A DNA stretch of 64,000 bases from Primula veris (GCA_963682055.1 OY821740.1:16764814-16828813); one strand, 5' to 3'; shown: positions 25,464 through 38,195, numbered from the stretch's first letter. The notes: a model not told the origin generated them from the sequence alone. Numbers and translations: made by a program.

Positions 25464-28400
25464 ATGGGTTTGTTTAGAGCTGGATCTAATATTGCAAAGC
25501 TTGCAATAAGACGAACTTTATCTCAGGGTGGGACCTTTGCTGGTAGGACACGTCTGATTCCTGCCCAGAATCGTTGTCTCCAAACAACGGTTTTCAAATC
25601 GAAGGCGCAGGCGGCTCCCGTTCCTCGCCCTGTTCCTCTCTCTAGATTGACCGACAGTTTCTTAGATGGAACCAGCAGCGTATATCTAGAGGAGCTCCAA
25701 AGGGCTTGGGAAGACGACCCAAATAGCGTAGATGAGTCGTGGGATAATTTCTTTAGAAACTTTGTAGGACAAGCCGCCACGTCACCCGGTATTTCAGGTC
25801 AAACTATTCAAGAGAGTATGCGTTTGCTTTTGCTCCTGAGGGCTTACCAAGTGAACGGTCACATGAAAGCAAATTTAGACCCGTTAGCTTTAGAGCAGAG
25901 GGAGATACCTGATGACCTGGACCCGGCCCTTTACGGGTTCACTGACGCTGACCTGGACCGTGAATTTTTTCTTGGAGTCTGGAGAATGGCTGGTTTTTTA
26001 TCCGAAAATCGTCCGGTTCAAACCCTTAGAACGATTTTAACTCGGCTCGAACAGGCTTATTGTGGGACCATTGGGTACGAGTATATGCATATTGCTGATC
26101 GAGAGAAATGTAACTGGTTGAGAGATAAGATAGAGACACCTACACCTATGCAGTATAATAGGCAAAGGCGTGAGGTTATGCTTGATAGGCTCATATGGAG
26201 CACACAATTTGAGAATTTTTTGGCCACTAAATGGACAGCTGCTAAGAGATTTGGTCTAGAAGGTGGTGAGACTTTAATACCCGGTATGAAAGAGATGTTT
26301 GACAGGGCAGCCGATCTTGGGGTTGAGAGTATTGTTATCGGTATGTCTCATAGAGGGAGATTAAATGTTTTGGGTAACGTCGTCAGGAAACCCTTGAGAC
26401 AAATATTTAGCGAGTTTAGTGGTGGTACAAGACCTGTAGATGAAGTAGGGCTCTATACTGGTACAGGGGATGTGAAATACCATTTGGGCACTTCTTACGA
26501 TAGGCCTACTAGGGGAGGTAAAAGGATACATTTGTCTTTAGTTGCAAACCCTAGTCATTTAGAGGCTGTGGATCCAGTTGTTGTTGGGAAAACCAGAGCT
26601 AAACAATACTATTCTCACGATACAGATAGGACAAAAAACATGGGTATTTTAATTCATGGTGACGGTAGTTTTGCTGGACAGGGTGTGGTTTACGAGACTC
26701 TTCATTTAAGTGCACTCCCTAATTATACAACTGGTGGTACTATCCACATTGTGGTAAATAATCAAGTCGCATTTACTACAGATCCGAGGTCTGGTAGATC
26801 TTCGCAATATTGTACAGATGTTGCTAAAGCTTTGGATGCTCCGATATTACATGTGAATGGTGATGATTTAGAGGCTGTGGTTCATGTTTGTGAACTTGCC
26901 GCCGAGTGGAGACAGACTTTCCATTCGGATGTTGTGGTGGATATAGTTTGTTACCGTAAATTTGGGCATAACGAGATTGACGAACCTTCTTTTACACAGC
27001 CCAAGATGTACAAGGTTTGCTAATATCTGTCGCTTCTATAGCTCTACGCCTTGATTGGCTGCATCTTTTGTAGTACTGTGCTGGGATATCCTAATGCTTT
27101 TTTGGGATTACCGTTTTATCAGCTGGCTAAAGACATTACACTTAAAAGAAATGAAAAACCATCTGTTTTTTTTAAATCAGTTTATTTCTTTACGATTGAG
27201 GTTATTTGCTTGAAAGATCAATTATCCTCAAAAGCCTGCTTATCTACTTAAATCCCGAGTTCATTTACTTAAAAAATTAAATCTAATTTTCATTATTTAA
27301 GCAGAGTTTATCTCCTATTAACAAAGCTTATTTGCTGAAACCAGCTCCTTTTGTACTATATTACCTAAACATTAGCTTATTCTTATTTACTTTAAAATCT
27401 AAATAATTCTTTCGGAGACTAGTTTTTAGCGGTGTGATTAAGATACTTTAGACTTTTCCATTACTCTGTAAAACAAGCTGATAGCCACATACCATGACCT
27501 CTCAAAAGCAAATAGTGTCGCTTGTGGGCCTTGCTGCATTGAAGTCGAGTCTTGTCTCGTAAAATGATCAAACTAGGCCTTAATGTCCTGTTTTTGTGTC
27601 AAATATTACTTGTTCATAAATGTTTTCACGGACCATGATTACGAGTACTATAGGACTGTAGTGATCCAATTTCTTATGAGTGTAATATTGAGATCTATGA
27701 TCCAATTTCTTATGGTGTGTTTACCTTACAGATCATCAGGAGTCATCCTTCTGCACTTGAGATCTATGAGAAGAAGCTCCTAGAATCTGGTCAAGCGACT
27801 AAGGATGACATTGAAAAGATACATAGTAAGGTCAGTACTATACTAAATGAAGAATTTTTGGCCAGCAAAGATTATGTTCCTAAAAGAAGGGATTGGCTCT
27901 CTGCTTATTGGTCTGGATATAAGTCTCCTGAGCAGCTTTCACGAGTCCGAAATACTGGGTACGCCTTTACATGTTTAACTACTTTCAGCACCTATTTAAT
28001 TAAAGAATGTTACCTTTTGTTGAAAAGCTAAAAGCTTGTGCATATGTTATCCTTGGTGGCAGTTTTCTTTTGTGCTCGAAAACATCAAAAAGTTGATTAT
28101 TTCTATTTCTCAAAAAAGGAACATAAGCATAAAACTACAAGAATCTGTTATAGATAACAAAACTGTGATGCCGTAAAGCTTGCTATTTAATCATTTCTAA
28201 ATTATATTTTTTGTTTGAATTTCAATTTTTACCTTGGATTTTTTTCCCGCATGATTTGATCGGGATATTTTTTATTTCATAATGAATATGGAGTATTAAA
28301 TGTCATTTAGCTATGCACGGTCTTTATAAATATTAATGGGTGAAAGACTCACTCTTTTCACCATATCAAACTCCGAAAAAAAACGTTTTATCTGCGCTTT

Positions 28401-31400
28401 TGGTGTTTATGACATTGGTTAATAGTTTTTTTATTTCCTTGAAATTTTGGTTTACTCTTTTTTTTAATATACAGGGTGAAACCTGAGATATTGAAAAATG
28501 TTGGCAAAGCAATTACTACACTCCCAGAAACTTTTAAGGCTCATAGAGCAGTTAAGAAGATATTTGCTGACCGAGCGAAGATGATAGAGACAGGGGAGGG
28601 TGTTGATTGGGCAGTTGCAGAGGCCTTAGCTTTTGCCACTCTGGTTGTCGAGGGTAATCATGTCAGGCTGAGTGGTCAAGATGTAGAGAGAGGGACTTTC
28701 AGTCACAGACATTCTGTACTTCATGATCAGGAGACTGGAGAGCAATATTGTCCCTTGGATCATATCATTATGAACCAAGACGAGGAGATGTTCACCGTGA
28801 GTAACAGGTATGTTCTTGCATCATTTCTTCATGTCACGAGTTTGATATGTTTTACTCTATCCACATATGTATTGTAATTCTCTGTTCTGAATGGTGTCTT
28901 TTCTTTTTGGCATCTGCTTCTGGCATTCGTTGGTTTCCTCAATGATTTTTTTCCTAGTGTACTTATAATGTGGGTGTACTTTACTATGTCAGTCGTGGAA
29001 CTTCACTTAGAAGATATTATCTTGACTCAATTTTTGTCTGTCAAGTAAGAAGCTAGTAGGACTTGGATTAACTAAAACTTCTATATGGGTCATTAGAAAG
29101 TGAGAACCTGTGCTGTTGTCATTTCTTCATATCACGAGTTCGTTTCTATTTCTTTTATTACATCTGCTTTTGTACTGTCGTTTTCTTCTTCTGGACTGTG
29201 TTTTTTATTTATACTCATTCAGGAATATGTGTGTTTCACGAGATGGTCCCCCTCCCCCCCCTTTCTCTTTCTCCTATTACGATTCGTTCAGGTGTAGAGT
29301 TTTATGAATGGTGTATGTTGGGTATATTTTTTTAAATAGGTGGGACTTCCCTATGAAGCCATTATTTTCACTGCGTTTTCATACTAAGCTTTTACCTGCC
29401 TGTCAGTTGTCAAATAAGAAAGCCAGTTAAACTGGGATGTATTGAACATTTACTTGGGTCACTAGAAAGAAAAATCATCTATATTTAAATTATTTTAGTT
29501 AATACAGTTTTGTTATGGATTGGTGTGTGGCTACACTTCCACGGTTCCACCTATACTTGAGAAATTGGTGTGCCAGTTATGAAGGTAGGAGTAGGATGTC
29601 TAATCCTTCATAAATACTTAATACTAGAGTGGAAGGCAATGGCCGCGTTTTATGAGCCTATTAAAGCTTTTGATTTCATCTTGTTCTATCTAAATATTGT
29701 GTATAGCTATTACTAGTTTCTTCAACTGAAATGTTAGAATGCCAAGAAGTGGCTGCACGTAATGTCCCTGGCTATTCAGAGCATAGAGGGGGCCCCCACC
29801 AAAAAAAAAAATATAGGGTGAAAATCCCGATGTTTTTCTCCCAAGATATATCTAAATTTAGGGTAAATAAGGGGTTTAGAAAGTTTAATATGGATGCGCT
29901 ATTATACAAATCCAGTCTGAAGATTCTAATGTCCTTTTCAAGATTTTTCAAAATTAAGGGAGAATTGGGTGTTTCGAAAGCTTAATATGGATGCGCCATT
30001 ATACATGTAAATTTTTAGGTAGGGAAAGCGTTTTTGTCACTAGCTCATTCCGGTTCACATGTCTTCCCCTACTGCTCTTCACGCTTGTCTCAATGCATGT
30101 ATATTCTGCTTATCTCTTTGATGTATGTCCATTCACCAAGCATAATTATGTATTTCTTTATATGTTCTGGTAGATTTAATATTGGTTTGGTTCATTTTCC
30201 TTGAAGACCCGGCGTTATATTTATGTTAATATTTTTTGTTACAGCTCCCTCTCCGAGTTTGGTGTTTTGGGATTTGAACTGGGTTATTCTATGGAAAATC
30301 CAAATGCATTGGTAATGTGGGAAGCCCAATTCGGGGATTTTTCAAATGGAGCTCAAGTGATATTTGATCAGTTTTTGAGTAGTGGGGAGGCAAAGTGGTT
30401 ACGTCAAACTGGCCTTGTTGTCCTTTTACCTCATGGTTACGATGGTCAGGGACCTGAACATTCAAGTGCACGTTTGGAACGCTTCCTTCAGGTCAAAATT
30501 CTATATATTTGTAGATGTATGTTACTATTATTGTGCAATTGTCCCCTCAGGTCAACATTCTTCGTAGTGAATTCGCTCAAATTCTAGAAAAGGCTTTATA
30601 CTATTTTTCCATAAGGACCTACACAATGTTATAGGTGATGTGTTTTCCCTTAATGGTTGGACCATTGGAGTATTTTTTTAGTCATTTGAGACGCAAAATG
30701 ATGCATCCTAGCCGGGTCACACGTTGGTTCAAATACTGCTGTGTCTTCTTTTTAGACTTTGTTGTACTTATGTTATTTGTATATAACGTCTTTTTGCAGA
30801 TGAGTGATGATAACCCTTTTGTTATTCCTGAGATGGATCAAACACTTAGAACTCAGATCCAAGAATGCAATTGGCAAGTTGTGAATGTGACAACCCCTGC
30901 AAATTACTTCCATGTCCTGCGACGCCAAGTCAGTCAAGCTAACCAAGCTTTTCTTGTCCCATAAAGTTTCATTGATCTTCTTATCTTTAAATTTTAACCT
31001 TTTACTGATTTACGTCTTGTTTCTGCAGGTACACAGGGACTTCCGTAAGCCTCTCATTTCAATGGCTCCGAAGAATTTGCTACGACACAAGGAGTGCAAA
31101 TCAAATCTATCTGAATTTGATGATGTGCAAGGTCACCCAGGTTTTGACAAACAGGGTACGAGATTTAAGCGTTTGATAAAGGACCAAAATGACCACTCCG
31201 ATCTTGAAGAGGGTATTAGACGTTTGGTTCTTTGTTCCGGAAAGGTTAGTATGTTGCTTTTATTTTCTGTGATTTTGTTTTTTATGCATATATATATATA
31301 TATATATTTTAATTATGTTATAAAGTTAAATGAGGACGGGTGATCTCTTCGCTACCACTTAATAGGTAATAGTTGCAATTGCTTTTGTCGTGTATTATTG

Positions 31401-33336
31401 TATAAAGAAAGAGAATACCTATAAATTGTAATTCTTTGGTGATTGGATCAAATAAACTTACCGAGTTGCTGCATAAGTAGCAACAGAGCAAGGGATTTGT
31501 TTGCATACTTTGAGTCTCTCCCTCAGAAAGAGGTGTCTTAAGAAAACATAATTCACAGCATTTATTTAGCGGGAAAATGGGAAGGAAAAAAGTTTTGTTT
31601 ACGAGATTATAACAATCAAGACATGCCAGTGCTTGTTTCGATGGCTTTTAATCTTCATGAAAGATTTCATTCTATTTCATGGTCTTTAATCTTCATGAAA
31701 ATTTCAACACATTCATCGGTGCAGTGATCTTATGCGAACATAGATTCAATTAGTATTTGCATTTCTAGTTATTTAGCTTGGGAAGTGATAAATGTTTGAA
31801 TATCAGGTATATTATGAGCTCGATGAAGGAAGGAACAAAGCTGGTAGCAAAGATGTAGCAATTTGTAGGGTTGAACAACTATGCCCCTTCCCATATGATC
31901 TCATTCAGCGTGAGCTCAAGAGATATCCAAGTAAGTATTTTGAACTCTATTGAAGAGTGTGCTATAATTGTTTCATTTGGATCACCCTACCTTTTTTCAT
32001 ATGGAGGGAAGTCGAGAGCTCAATTTATAAATATAAGTCCCTATTAGAGGGTTTTACTTTGTTTTAGTAATCTGTTTGCATCTAATTTTACCGAGTGTAT
32101 ACGAACCATAGTGGGATTGAGGGTTTTAGACAAGAAATGGAATTACAAGAAAATGATGAAGACAATGTTTTGGGGCAAAATTTTGAATAAAGTTTCGCAG
32201 ATAAGTTGACTTCGAACTGAAATTGGTGGAAGGAAATAAAAATCACAAGATAGTAGTTTTGTCTACGATGCCCTATTCACAAGATAGTTATTTTGAAGTT
32301 CACTTCTTCCGTCTCTTTCTTTCTATCCTATACAAGGAGAAAGTAAAGTGACCTCTGGGAAGACTAAAAAGTAGAGTTTTCCCCGTTAATCACATTGCAC
32401 GGTTTTAAATTAGTAGTGGGTCGGGTCCTATAAGGGTGCATACTGCATTTAGTGTTCCCAGGGTCATGAATACCGCGAATTTGGGTTCGATAACTAGGTA
32501 GTCCGAGGAGGCCCTTGTATTATTTGCCATGCTAACTGTCCCCTATACTTTAGGTAAAAATTATGTTTAGTCTCTTTAGTTTCATTTGAAATGCTACTGG
32601 TCATAGTTCAGGCAAAATTTCTGTTTGGTCCCCACAGTCGAAACATTATTGGTTTTTATACTGAAGGTGAATTTCTGATTAGGCTTGCTAGTTTCAGTGA
32701 GAATACTCTTGGACCTTGGTTATCGTTTTGACTTTTGAGTAGCTCTTGCTAGTCCCACATTCTGAAAAGGTTACACCAATATAAAAAGGGTACATAAGGT
32801 GTCTCGTGTCCCCATGTATACTCTCGGTTCCTGTAGGTAGAGATTTATGTGGGTAACTTAACAAAACTACGGGGAATAATAATGTTGTAGTTGTAAATAT
32901 GACAAAAGTGTGTAACACTGTAACTTACTCTATAACTGTGAGGGCGAAGGCGGTGTGTTGAAAATAAAATAATTGGACCAAATCAAAATCTCTCTCCTAG
33001 CATGCGCACCAATATCGTAATTCACCATTTAGTACCAAACGATCCGTTGATTACTGTCAAATGATTGTTGAGGAAATCTCTTGGTTCTTTTCCACAGATG
33101 CCGAGATTGTTTGGTGCCAGGAAGAGCCGATGAATATGGGGGCGTATACTTACATAGCACCACGTCTTTCAACTGCAATGAAAGCAATGGGAAGAGGTGG
33201 TTATGAAGATATCAAGTATGTTGGTAGGGTCCCATCAGCTGCTACAGCCACTGGTTTCTATACAATGCATGTGAAGGAGCAAGCTGAACTTGTTCAGAAA
33301 GCGCTGCAGGCTGATCCCATCAAAAATATATTTTAA
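25464..33336 (+). CDS. 2-oxoglutarate dehydrogenase E1 component
   Basis: Thiamine-diphosphate-dependent E1 of the mitochondrial 2-oxoglutarate dehydrogenase complex (TCA cycle): it decarboxylates 2-oxoglutarate and passes the succinyl group to E2. Coding exons: 25464-27014, 27732-27958, 28475-28807, 30245-30491, 30800-30928, 31029-31244, 31807-31930, 33098-33336. All introns are GT-AG, and the exons sum to 3066 bases (1021 codons plus stop), the usual plant E1 length. Start: ATG at 25464 (MGLFRAGS), followed by an Arg/Ser-rich, acid-poor presequence of about 50 residues typical of mitochondrial targeting. Visible motifs: [22 protein letters not shown] (E1 N-terminal domain, about residues 72-93), HRGRLN near 296, ThDP motif GDG (399-401) to NN (432-433), and [15 protein letters not shown] in the third exon. 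The C-terminal end is ADPIKNIF. A broken copy lies at 10080-12471 on the other strand. Confidence 0.96.
32400..32930. mobile_element. Repeat-derived segment in the last OGDH intron
   Basis: The last intron (31931-33097) holds 'tttggtccccacagt' and 'aaatgctactggtcat', resembling 'tttggtccccatagtttt' and 'aatgcctactggtcct' at 63830-63870. Further on is an LTR-like stretch, minus strand 'tttttatattggtgtaacc' followed by 'gaatgtgggacta'. These are fragments of dispersed repeats; boundaries are not determined. Confidence 0.4.
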
Positions 33337-33440
33337 AAAACATAATAGTATATTCTGAAAACATTTTCATAACTACGAGTTCTTCTGATTACACAATACG
33401 CTGTTTGTTTGCATGTCGTGTTTTGTAACGGGTGATAAAT

Positions 33441-33446
33441 AATAAA
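33441..33446 (+). terminator. Candidate polyadenylation signal of OGDH
   Basis: AATAAA about 105 bases after the stop codon. The surrounding 3' UTR is also recognisable in the pseudogene at about 10080-10190. Confidence 0.5.
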
Positions 33447-33879
33447 GGTGTCAGGCGTGTAACGCTAGAAATATTTTTGGTTCATATTCATATGTTACAT
33501 TTTCCCAGTTTTATGTTATAAAAGATCATTGGCTTACTGGTTAAGCTGTTTTTATTCAACGTATATTTTTTCTTTATGAAAATGATGAATGCACCAGATG
33601 AACGTTTTCTTTATGAAAAAAGATGAATGCATCGGAAAAATATACAGGTATCTTTGCCTGTAAAACTCCAATTTGTTAAGTCTGTTCAGGGTAATTCCCA
33701 GGGCAATACCCCGATCTAAATATCACTGCTCTTTCTTTATAGACAGATTTTAAGTTAAAACATATACAGAAATATAGTGGACGATGAAAATCAATACTGC
33801 ACTCATTAACAGTATCTTTATACTGCATTGCGAATACATGTCAAATAAAGTATCCAAAACATATAGTATTTCTTTGGGC

Positions 33880-34640
33880 CAATTAACAAAAACATACCAT
33901 ACCCCTATTATATTAACAAAAACATACCCTCAAAAGTTAAATTATCAAAAATATACCTATATATACTTATTATTTCTCTAATTCTAATCAAACCATAATC
34001 TAACTCTCTCTCTCTATCCGCAACTCTCTCTCTCTAATCGCACATTTCTCTTTAACATACGATAATCACAACTATTTCTAACACATGCTAATCACTCATC
34101 TCTCTATCTAAAAATGACTAAAAACTCACAAAATATTCATATGCTAATTATAAAATGTCATACCCTAATTTTAAAATGTCATACCCTAAATGTTCTGGAT
34201 CACAATCAAATAAGTTCATACCCTAATTTTAAAACTTCATACCCTAATTTCAAAACTTCATACCCTAATTTTAAAACTTCATACCCTAATTTCAAACTTC
34301 ATACCATAATTTTAAAATTTCATACCCTAATTTCAAAATTTCATACCATAATTTTAAAATTTCATACCTTACATATGGATTTCTCTCAATATTGTACATA
34401 TGGATTCTCCTCCGTCAACTTAAAACCCACAAGTTTTACAATAGTCTCAAAGCTCAATAAATAGAAAACAATCTCACAAATTTCATAAATTTTTCATATA
34501 TTACGGGTATCAACCAGTGTAATATTTGTGTATTACGTATGTATATATATATATATATATATTTATATGTATATGGATGTTTATATAATTTAGATGGTGT
34601 TCGGTAGTTAGTGGCGGTTTTTCATGGTGGAGGAGGAAAA
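33880..34640. mobile_element. Inverted, truncated copy of the 3971-5434 element
   Basis: The reverse complement of this segment matches about 4530-5340, in order: 'attaacaaaaacataccc' ends, GAGA/CTCT runs, 21-bp tandem repeats (34150-34370), the 'tttcatatattacgggtatc' segment and an AT microsatellite (34538-34562). Both outer parts, including the GAGCATC termini, are missing. Its right limit abuts the truncated 5' LTR at about 34636-34653. Confidence 0.75.
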
Positions 34641-34652
34641 GGACCAGAAAAT

Positions 34653-35009
34653 CTATAAATAGCCAACTACCCCTCCTAGAAAAGGACCAGAAAATCTATC
34701 CAAAAATTATAGAGAGAAGTTGAGAAAAGAGATAAACTAGTTAAAGCTTATCACGCCAAGAAATAAACCGAGCAGAGATAAAGCCGAGTACCGAATAAAA
34801 GGGGAGAAAGACCAAGAAGAGAGATTAAGTAGTCAAATCGAGCACAATTGTAATACAGAGATACTGATCCGAGCAAGTGTAATAGTCCGAATAAGGATAA
34901 TAATCCGAGCAATAATAAAGATCAAGAAGTGTCCATTATTTATAGTTGATTTACCATTATATTATTGTTGAAAAGCCTAACGTGACCGACCAAAGTTATG
35001 GCTTTATCA
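34653..35009 (+). repeat. Truncated 5' LTR
   Basis: Matches 49998-50354 base for base over 357 positions with five substitutions. The first 215 bases of the LTR (U3, matching 49783-49997) are missing. The TATA-like 'tataaata' is kept at 34655, but the upstream promoter part is gone. 'aaaaggaccagaaaatctat' occurs both at the break (about 34637) and 44 bases further on, as if the break was repaired using that homology. Confidence 0.9.
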
Positions 35010-35011
35010 AA

Positions 35012-35029
35012 TGGCGCCGTCTCCGGAAA
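35012..35029 (+). promoter_or_regulatory. Primer-binding site of the gypsy element
   Basis: 'tggcgccgtctccggaaa' begins two bases after the LTR end. It is like the TGGCGCCGTTGCCGGGGA site of Tat/Athila-type plant elements, with several differences. Confidence 0.7.
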
Positions 35030-35088
35030 TCATCTAGTTCCCAACTAGCTTAGACTTCGAATACCAATATTCTACCAGACGAGCGACA

Positions 35089-36305
35089 ATGGTGACCAAT
35101 ATAGAAGAAACCCATCCCGAGATAGTAGAAACCAATAACCAACACGTGCAGATTAGCCAACAAGACCTCGACGATCTACTCGCCATCCGCGATAGATACG
35201 ACGCTATCCAGTCCGAAAACCAACCGACAACCTCCAATGTCCACCGAGAACAACCGATCGAACAACCCCAACAGCTTGAAGGGATCGTCGAAGAATACCA
35301 AACGTCCTCGGAAGACGAACAAGCCTTGCCCGTACTAAGGCACGCAAGAAGACGCATACCCGGATCCCAGGCAGGACCGAGCTCAAGAGTCCCTTTGCCA
35401 ACGGCCTCAGTCAACTCTGGTGCCCGTTTACAAACAAACGAAGCTGACCGGCTTGGTATGCCTGAAGGTCATGAACTCGAACAGTTGTCCCGATTACCGA
35501 CTCACCCACCAAGGATGATTACACCACCCACGATGGAAGTACAACACATCGTTCCAATAGCTGATGAAAGGAACAACGCCCAGCTGCAAGCTCAGCTGGC
35601 AGCGTGTATGACGGCCATGGCAGCAGCCGGCATCAGACTGCCGGGTACTCAACCTGCCAACGCAGACAAAGATCCACGTCGTAAAGCGGAAGATTCCGCC
35701 TATAGGGCCGCCTTGGAAGCGGCGGGCCGGCGACCAGATCAAGAAGTGCCCCATCAAGGGGGCAACGTCCCGATAACAATCCCTCCGACCTTCGTCCACC
35801 CAAACGCGTATACGGAACATGTCCTCGACAGAAACCCGAAGGACGATAGGTATCCCGAACACATGATCGGGGGAGGATACGGCCCACCACCACAACAGGG
35901 GGGATACACCCCCCCCCCTACCAAGCCACGGATGAAGCATTCCAACAGGCTTGGAACGTATGCCAAGAAACCCCATGTACTGAACAGATCACGCTGTACC
36001 GCAATCCTGTGGGGTTCGTTATCCCCGAGTTCAGGCTCTATGATGGAAGGAGTTGTCCCATTGACCATCTGAGGCACTACAAGACGAAGATGGAGCTGTG
36101 GAGTGATGACCATGCGATGATGTGCAAGTTTTTCAAAAATAGTTTGGGCCAAGAGGCTTCGTCGTGGTACCATAACTTACCACGGGGCTCTATAAGAGAC
36201 TGGGCGGAGCTGCTAAGAGCGTACTCCACCCGATACGCTGCACATCGGAAGAAGAAGGTTAGCATCGAAACCCTTCTGAAAATGACGATGACGCCAAATG
36301 AAAGG
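35089..36305 (+). pseudogene. gag of the gypsy element, frameshifted
   Basis: An N-terminal frame from ATG 35089 gives an acidic, Gln/Asn-rich part, then a Pro-rich linker. At the C-homopolymer at 35908-35917 the frame changes. The conserved retrotransposon gag domain continues in another frame from about 35918 to 36305 (seen: SLGQEASSWYHNLPRGSI, then DWAELLRAYSTRYA). The first frame runs on to a stop at 36072 without the domain. Gag would form the particle shell. A single homopolymer indel explains the break, so an assembly error is possible. The zinc-knuckle part is missing because of the deletion that follows. Confidence 0.8.
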
Positions 36306-36316
36306 CTCCTCGTTTC

Positions 36317-37474
36317 TGGCTGTCCGACGACGATAAACTATACAAATCCAGTTATCGAGGACCCCATCTTCTGTGTGTCCGGTCCGAAATGCAGCTACCG
36401 GTATTGGAGGAAATCCACGAAGGATCCTGCGGAGCACACATCAAAGGGCGGTCCCTTGCCAACAAGGAAATCACTCAAGGATATTGGTGGCCCTATATCA
36501 AGCGAGACGCCGATTTATACGTCCAACGTTGTGACAAGTGCCAACGATTCGCCAAGATACCACGGCTCCCATCATCTATGATGATCCCGGTCACGGCACC
36601 GTGGCCATTCGCTCAATGGGCAATTGATATAGTCGGGAAGCTTCCCAAAGCACCCGGCAGCGTCGAAAATCTGATCGTGGTGACGGACTACTTCACCAAA
36701 TGGGTTGAGGCTAAACCTCTCCGAGAAATTAAAGCCAGTAATGTCAAACAGTTCATCTGGGAGCACATCATCACAAGGTTCGGTATACCATACGCCATCG
36801 TCGCAGACAACGGCACCCAGTTCAAGGAAGCCAATCTGCAGCTTTGGTACGAAGAACTCGGTATCCGAAAGTTCTATTCGACGCCAACATACCCATAGGG
36901 TAACGGCCAGGCAGAGGTATCAAACCGAACCGTACTAGACGGCATCAAGACAACCCTTGAACAAGCAAAGGGGAGATGGCCCGAGCGGCTACTTAACGTT
37001 TTATGGTCGTGCCGAACTACACCGAAGACGGGCACCAAAGAAACCCCGTTCAGTTTAGCTTACTGCGTCGAGGCCGTCATACCGACTGAAATCGGGCTAC
37101 CAACACTACGAACAACTTTAGTCGAGCAAGGAAACAATGAACAAAGAATGAGAGAGGAACTCGACATGCTAGACGAGAAACAAGAGATAGCAGCTCTTAC
37201 GCTAGCTAAGTATCAACAAGGCGTTAAGCAAACGTATGACAAGAGGGTGAAAGGGACTAAGGAGTTTACGGTCGGAGAACTGGTGCTGCGACGTGTAACG
37301 GTCTATACCCAAAACGAAACACATGGCAAATTGAGCCCCACCTGGGAAGGACCATACGAGATCGTTAAGAGAACAAGCCCAGTTACCTACAAACTCAAAA
37401 GCGTCCTGTTCGACAAAGGCCGAGCAGAAAAGAATTCTTGGAACGTAGCTAACCTAAAGAAGTACTACGTATAG
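36317..37474 (+). pseudogene. Integrase part of pol, one in-frame stop
   Basis: The frame starts in the linker upstream of integrase (WLSDDDKLYK) and continues through the HHCC zinc finger (HEGSCGAH, then CDKCQRFA), the core with its first two catalytic Asp residues (AIDIVG, VADNGTQF), and the Glu region GNGQAE. It ends with the C-terminal chromo/SH3-like part (GPYEIVKRTSPVTYKL) at stop 37474. One TAG (36896-36898) lies just before the catalytic Glu motif. No PR, RT or RNase H sequence is present upstream. The family inserts element cDNA into the host genome; this copy cannot. Confidence 0.88.
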
Positions 37475-37559
37475 GCTGTCTTACAAATACAGGTGCTACC
37501 TTACCCCATTATCTTACATCTTTTGAATGAATAAAATATCTTGTTATGATGTCTAACGA

Positions 37560-38195
37560 GTGCAGCTGAAATTCCCGAACGGCAAAAGTGCCTAGGAATA
37601 GTATGAAATTCCCAACATGGCGTGTTTTCAAAGGAACGCTTAGGAATAGTATGAAATTCCCAACATGGCGTGTTTTCAAATGAACGCCTAGGAATAGTAT
37701 GAAATTCCCAACATGGCGTGTTTTCAAAGGAACGCCTAGGAATAGTATGAAATTCCCAACATGGCGTGTTTTCAAAGGAGCGCCTAGGAATACTGTGAAA
37801 TTCCCAACATGGCCAAGCGCCTAGGAATACTGTGAAATTCCCAACATGGCCGAGCGCTTAGGAATACTGTGAAATTCCCAATATGGCCAAGCGCTTAGGA
37901 ATACTGTGAAATTCCCAACATGGCCAAGCGCTTAGGAATACTGTGAAATTCCCAACATGGCCGAGCGCCTAGGAATACTGTGAAATTCCCAACATGGCCG
38001 AGCGCCTAGGAATACTGTGAAATTCCCAACATGGCCAAGCGCCTAGGAATACTGTGAAATTCCCAACATGGCCAAGCGCTTAGGAATACTGTGAAATTCC
38101 CAACATGGCCAAGCGCCTAGGAATACTGTGAAATTCCCAACATGGCCAAGTGCCTAGGAATACTGTGAAATTCCCAACATGGCATGTCTAAAAGA
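37560..38195. repeat. 37/48-bp tandem array after pol
   Basis: Four 48-bp units (about 37596-37787) are followed by about eleven 37-bp units (to about 38195). Both share 'ctaggaata.t.tgaaattcccaacatgg'; the 48-bp form has an extra 'tgttttcaaag'-type segment of 11 bases. Neighbouring units are almost identical. Tandem arrays between pol and the 3' LTR are typical of Tat-type elements. Confidence 0.95.

Noticed and set aside
29100..29307. Small frames in OGDH introns (also 29731-29985 and 32694-32918)
   Set aside because: They lie within introns whose borders are fixed by the conserved protein, and show no similarity.
34114..34464. A 116-codon plus-strand frame rich in SYPNFK repeats
   Set aside because: It is a translation of the 21-bp tandem repeats in the truncated PIF-like copy. 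The minus frame at 4879-5064 is the same artefact.
35494..36173. Long minus-strand frames opposite gag
   Set aside because: They are shadows of the gag frame, with no domain, and stop where the gag frame changes.
37509..37775. Minus-strand 88-codon frame with repeated KTRHVGNFILFL units
   Set aside because: It is a readout of the 48-bp tandem array; the frame stops when the unit length changes to 37.
37560..38195. CRISPR-like array
   Set aside because: The units are contiguous tandem repeats without unique spacers, in a plant retrotransposon. There are no cas genes.
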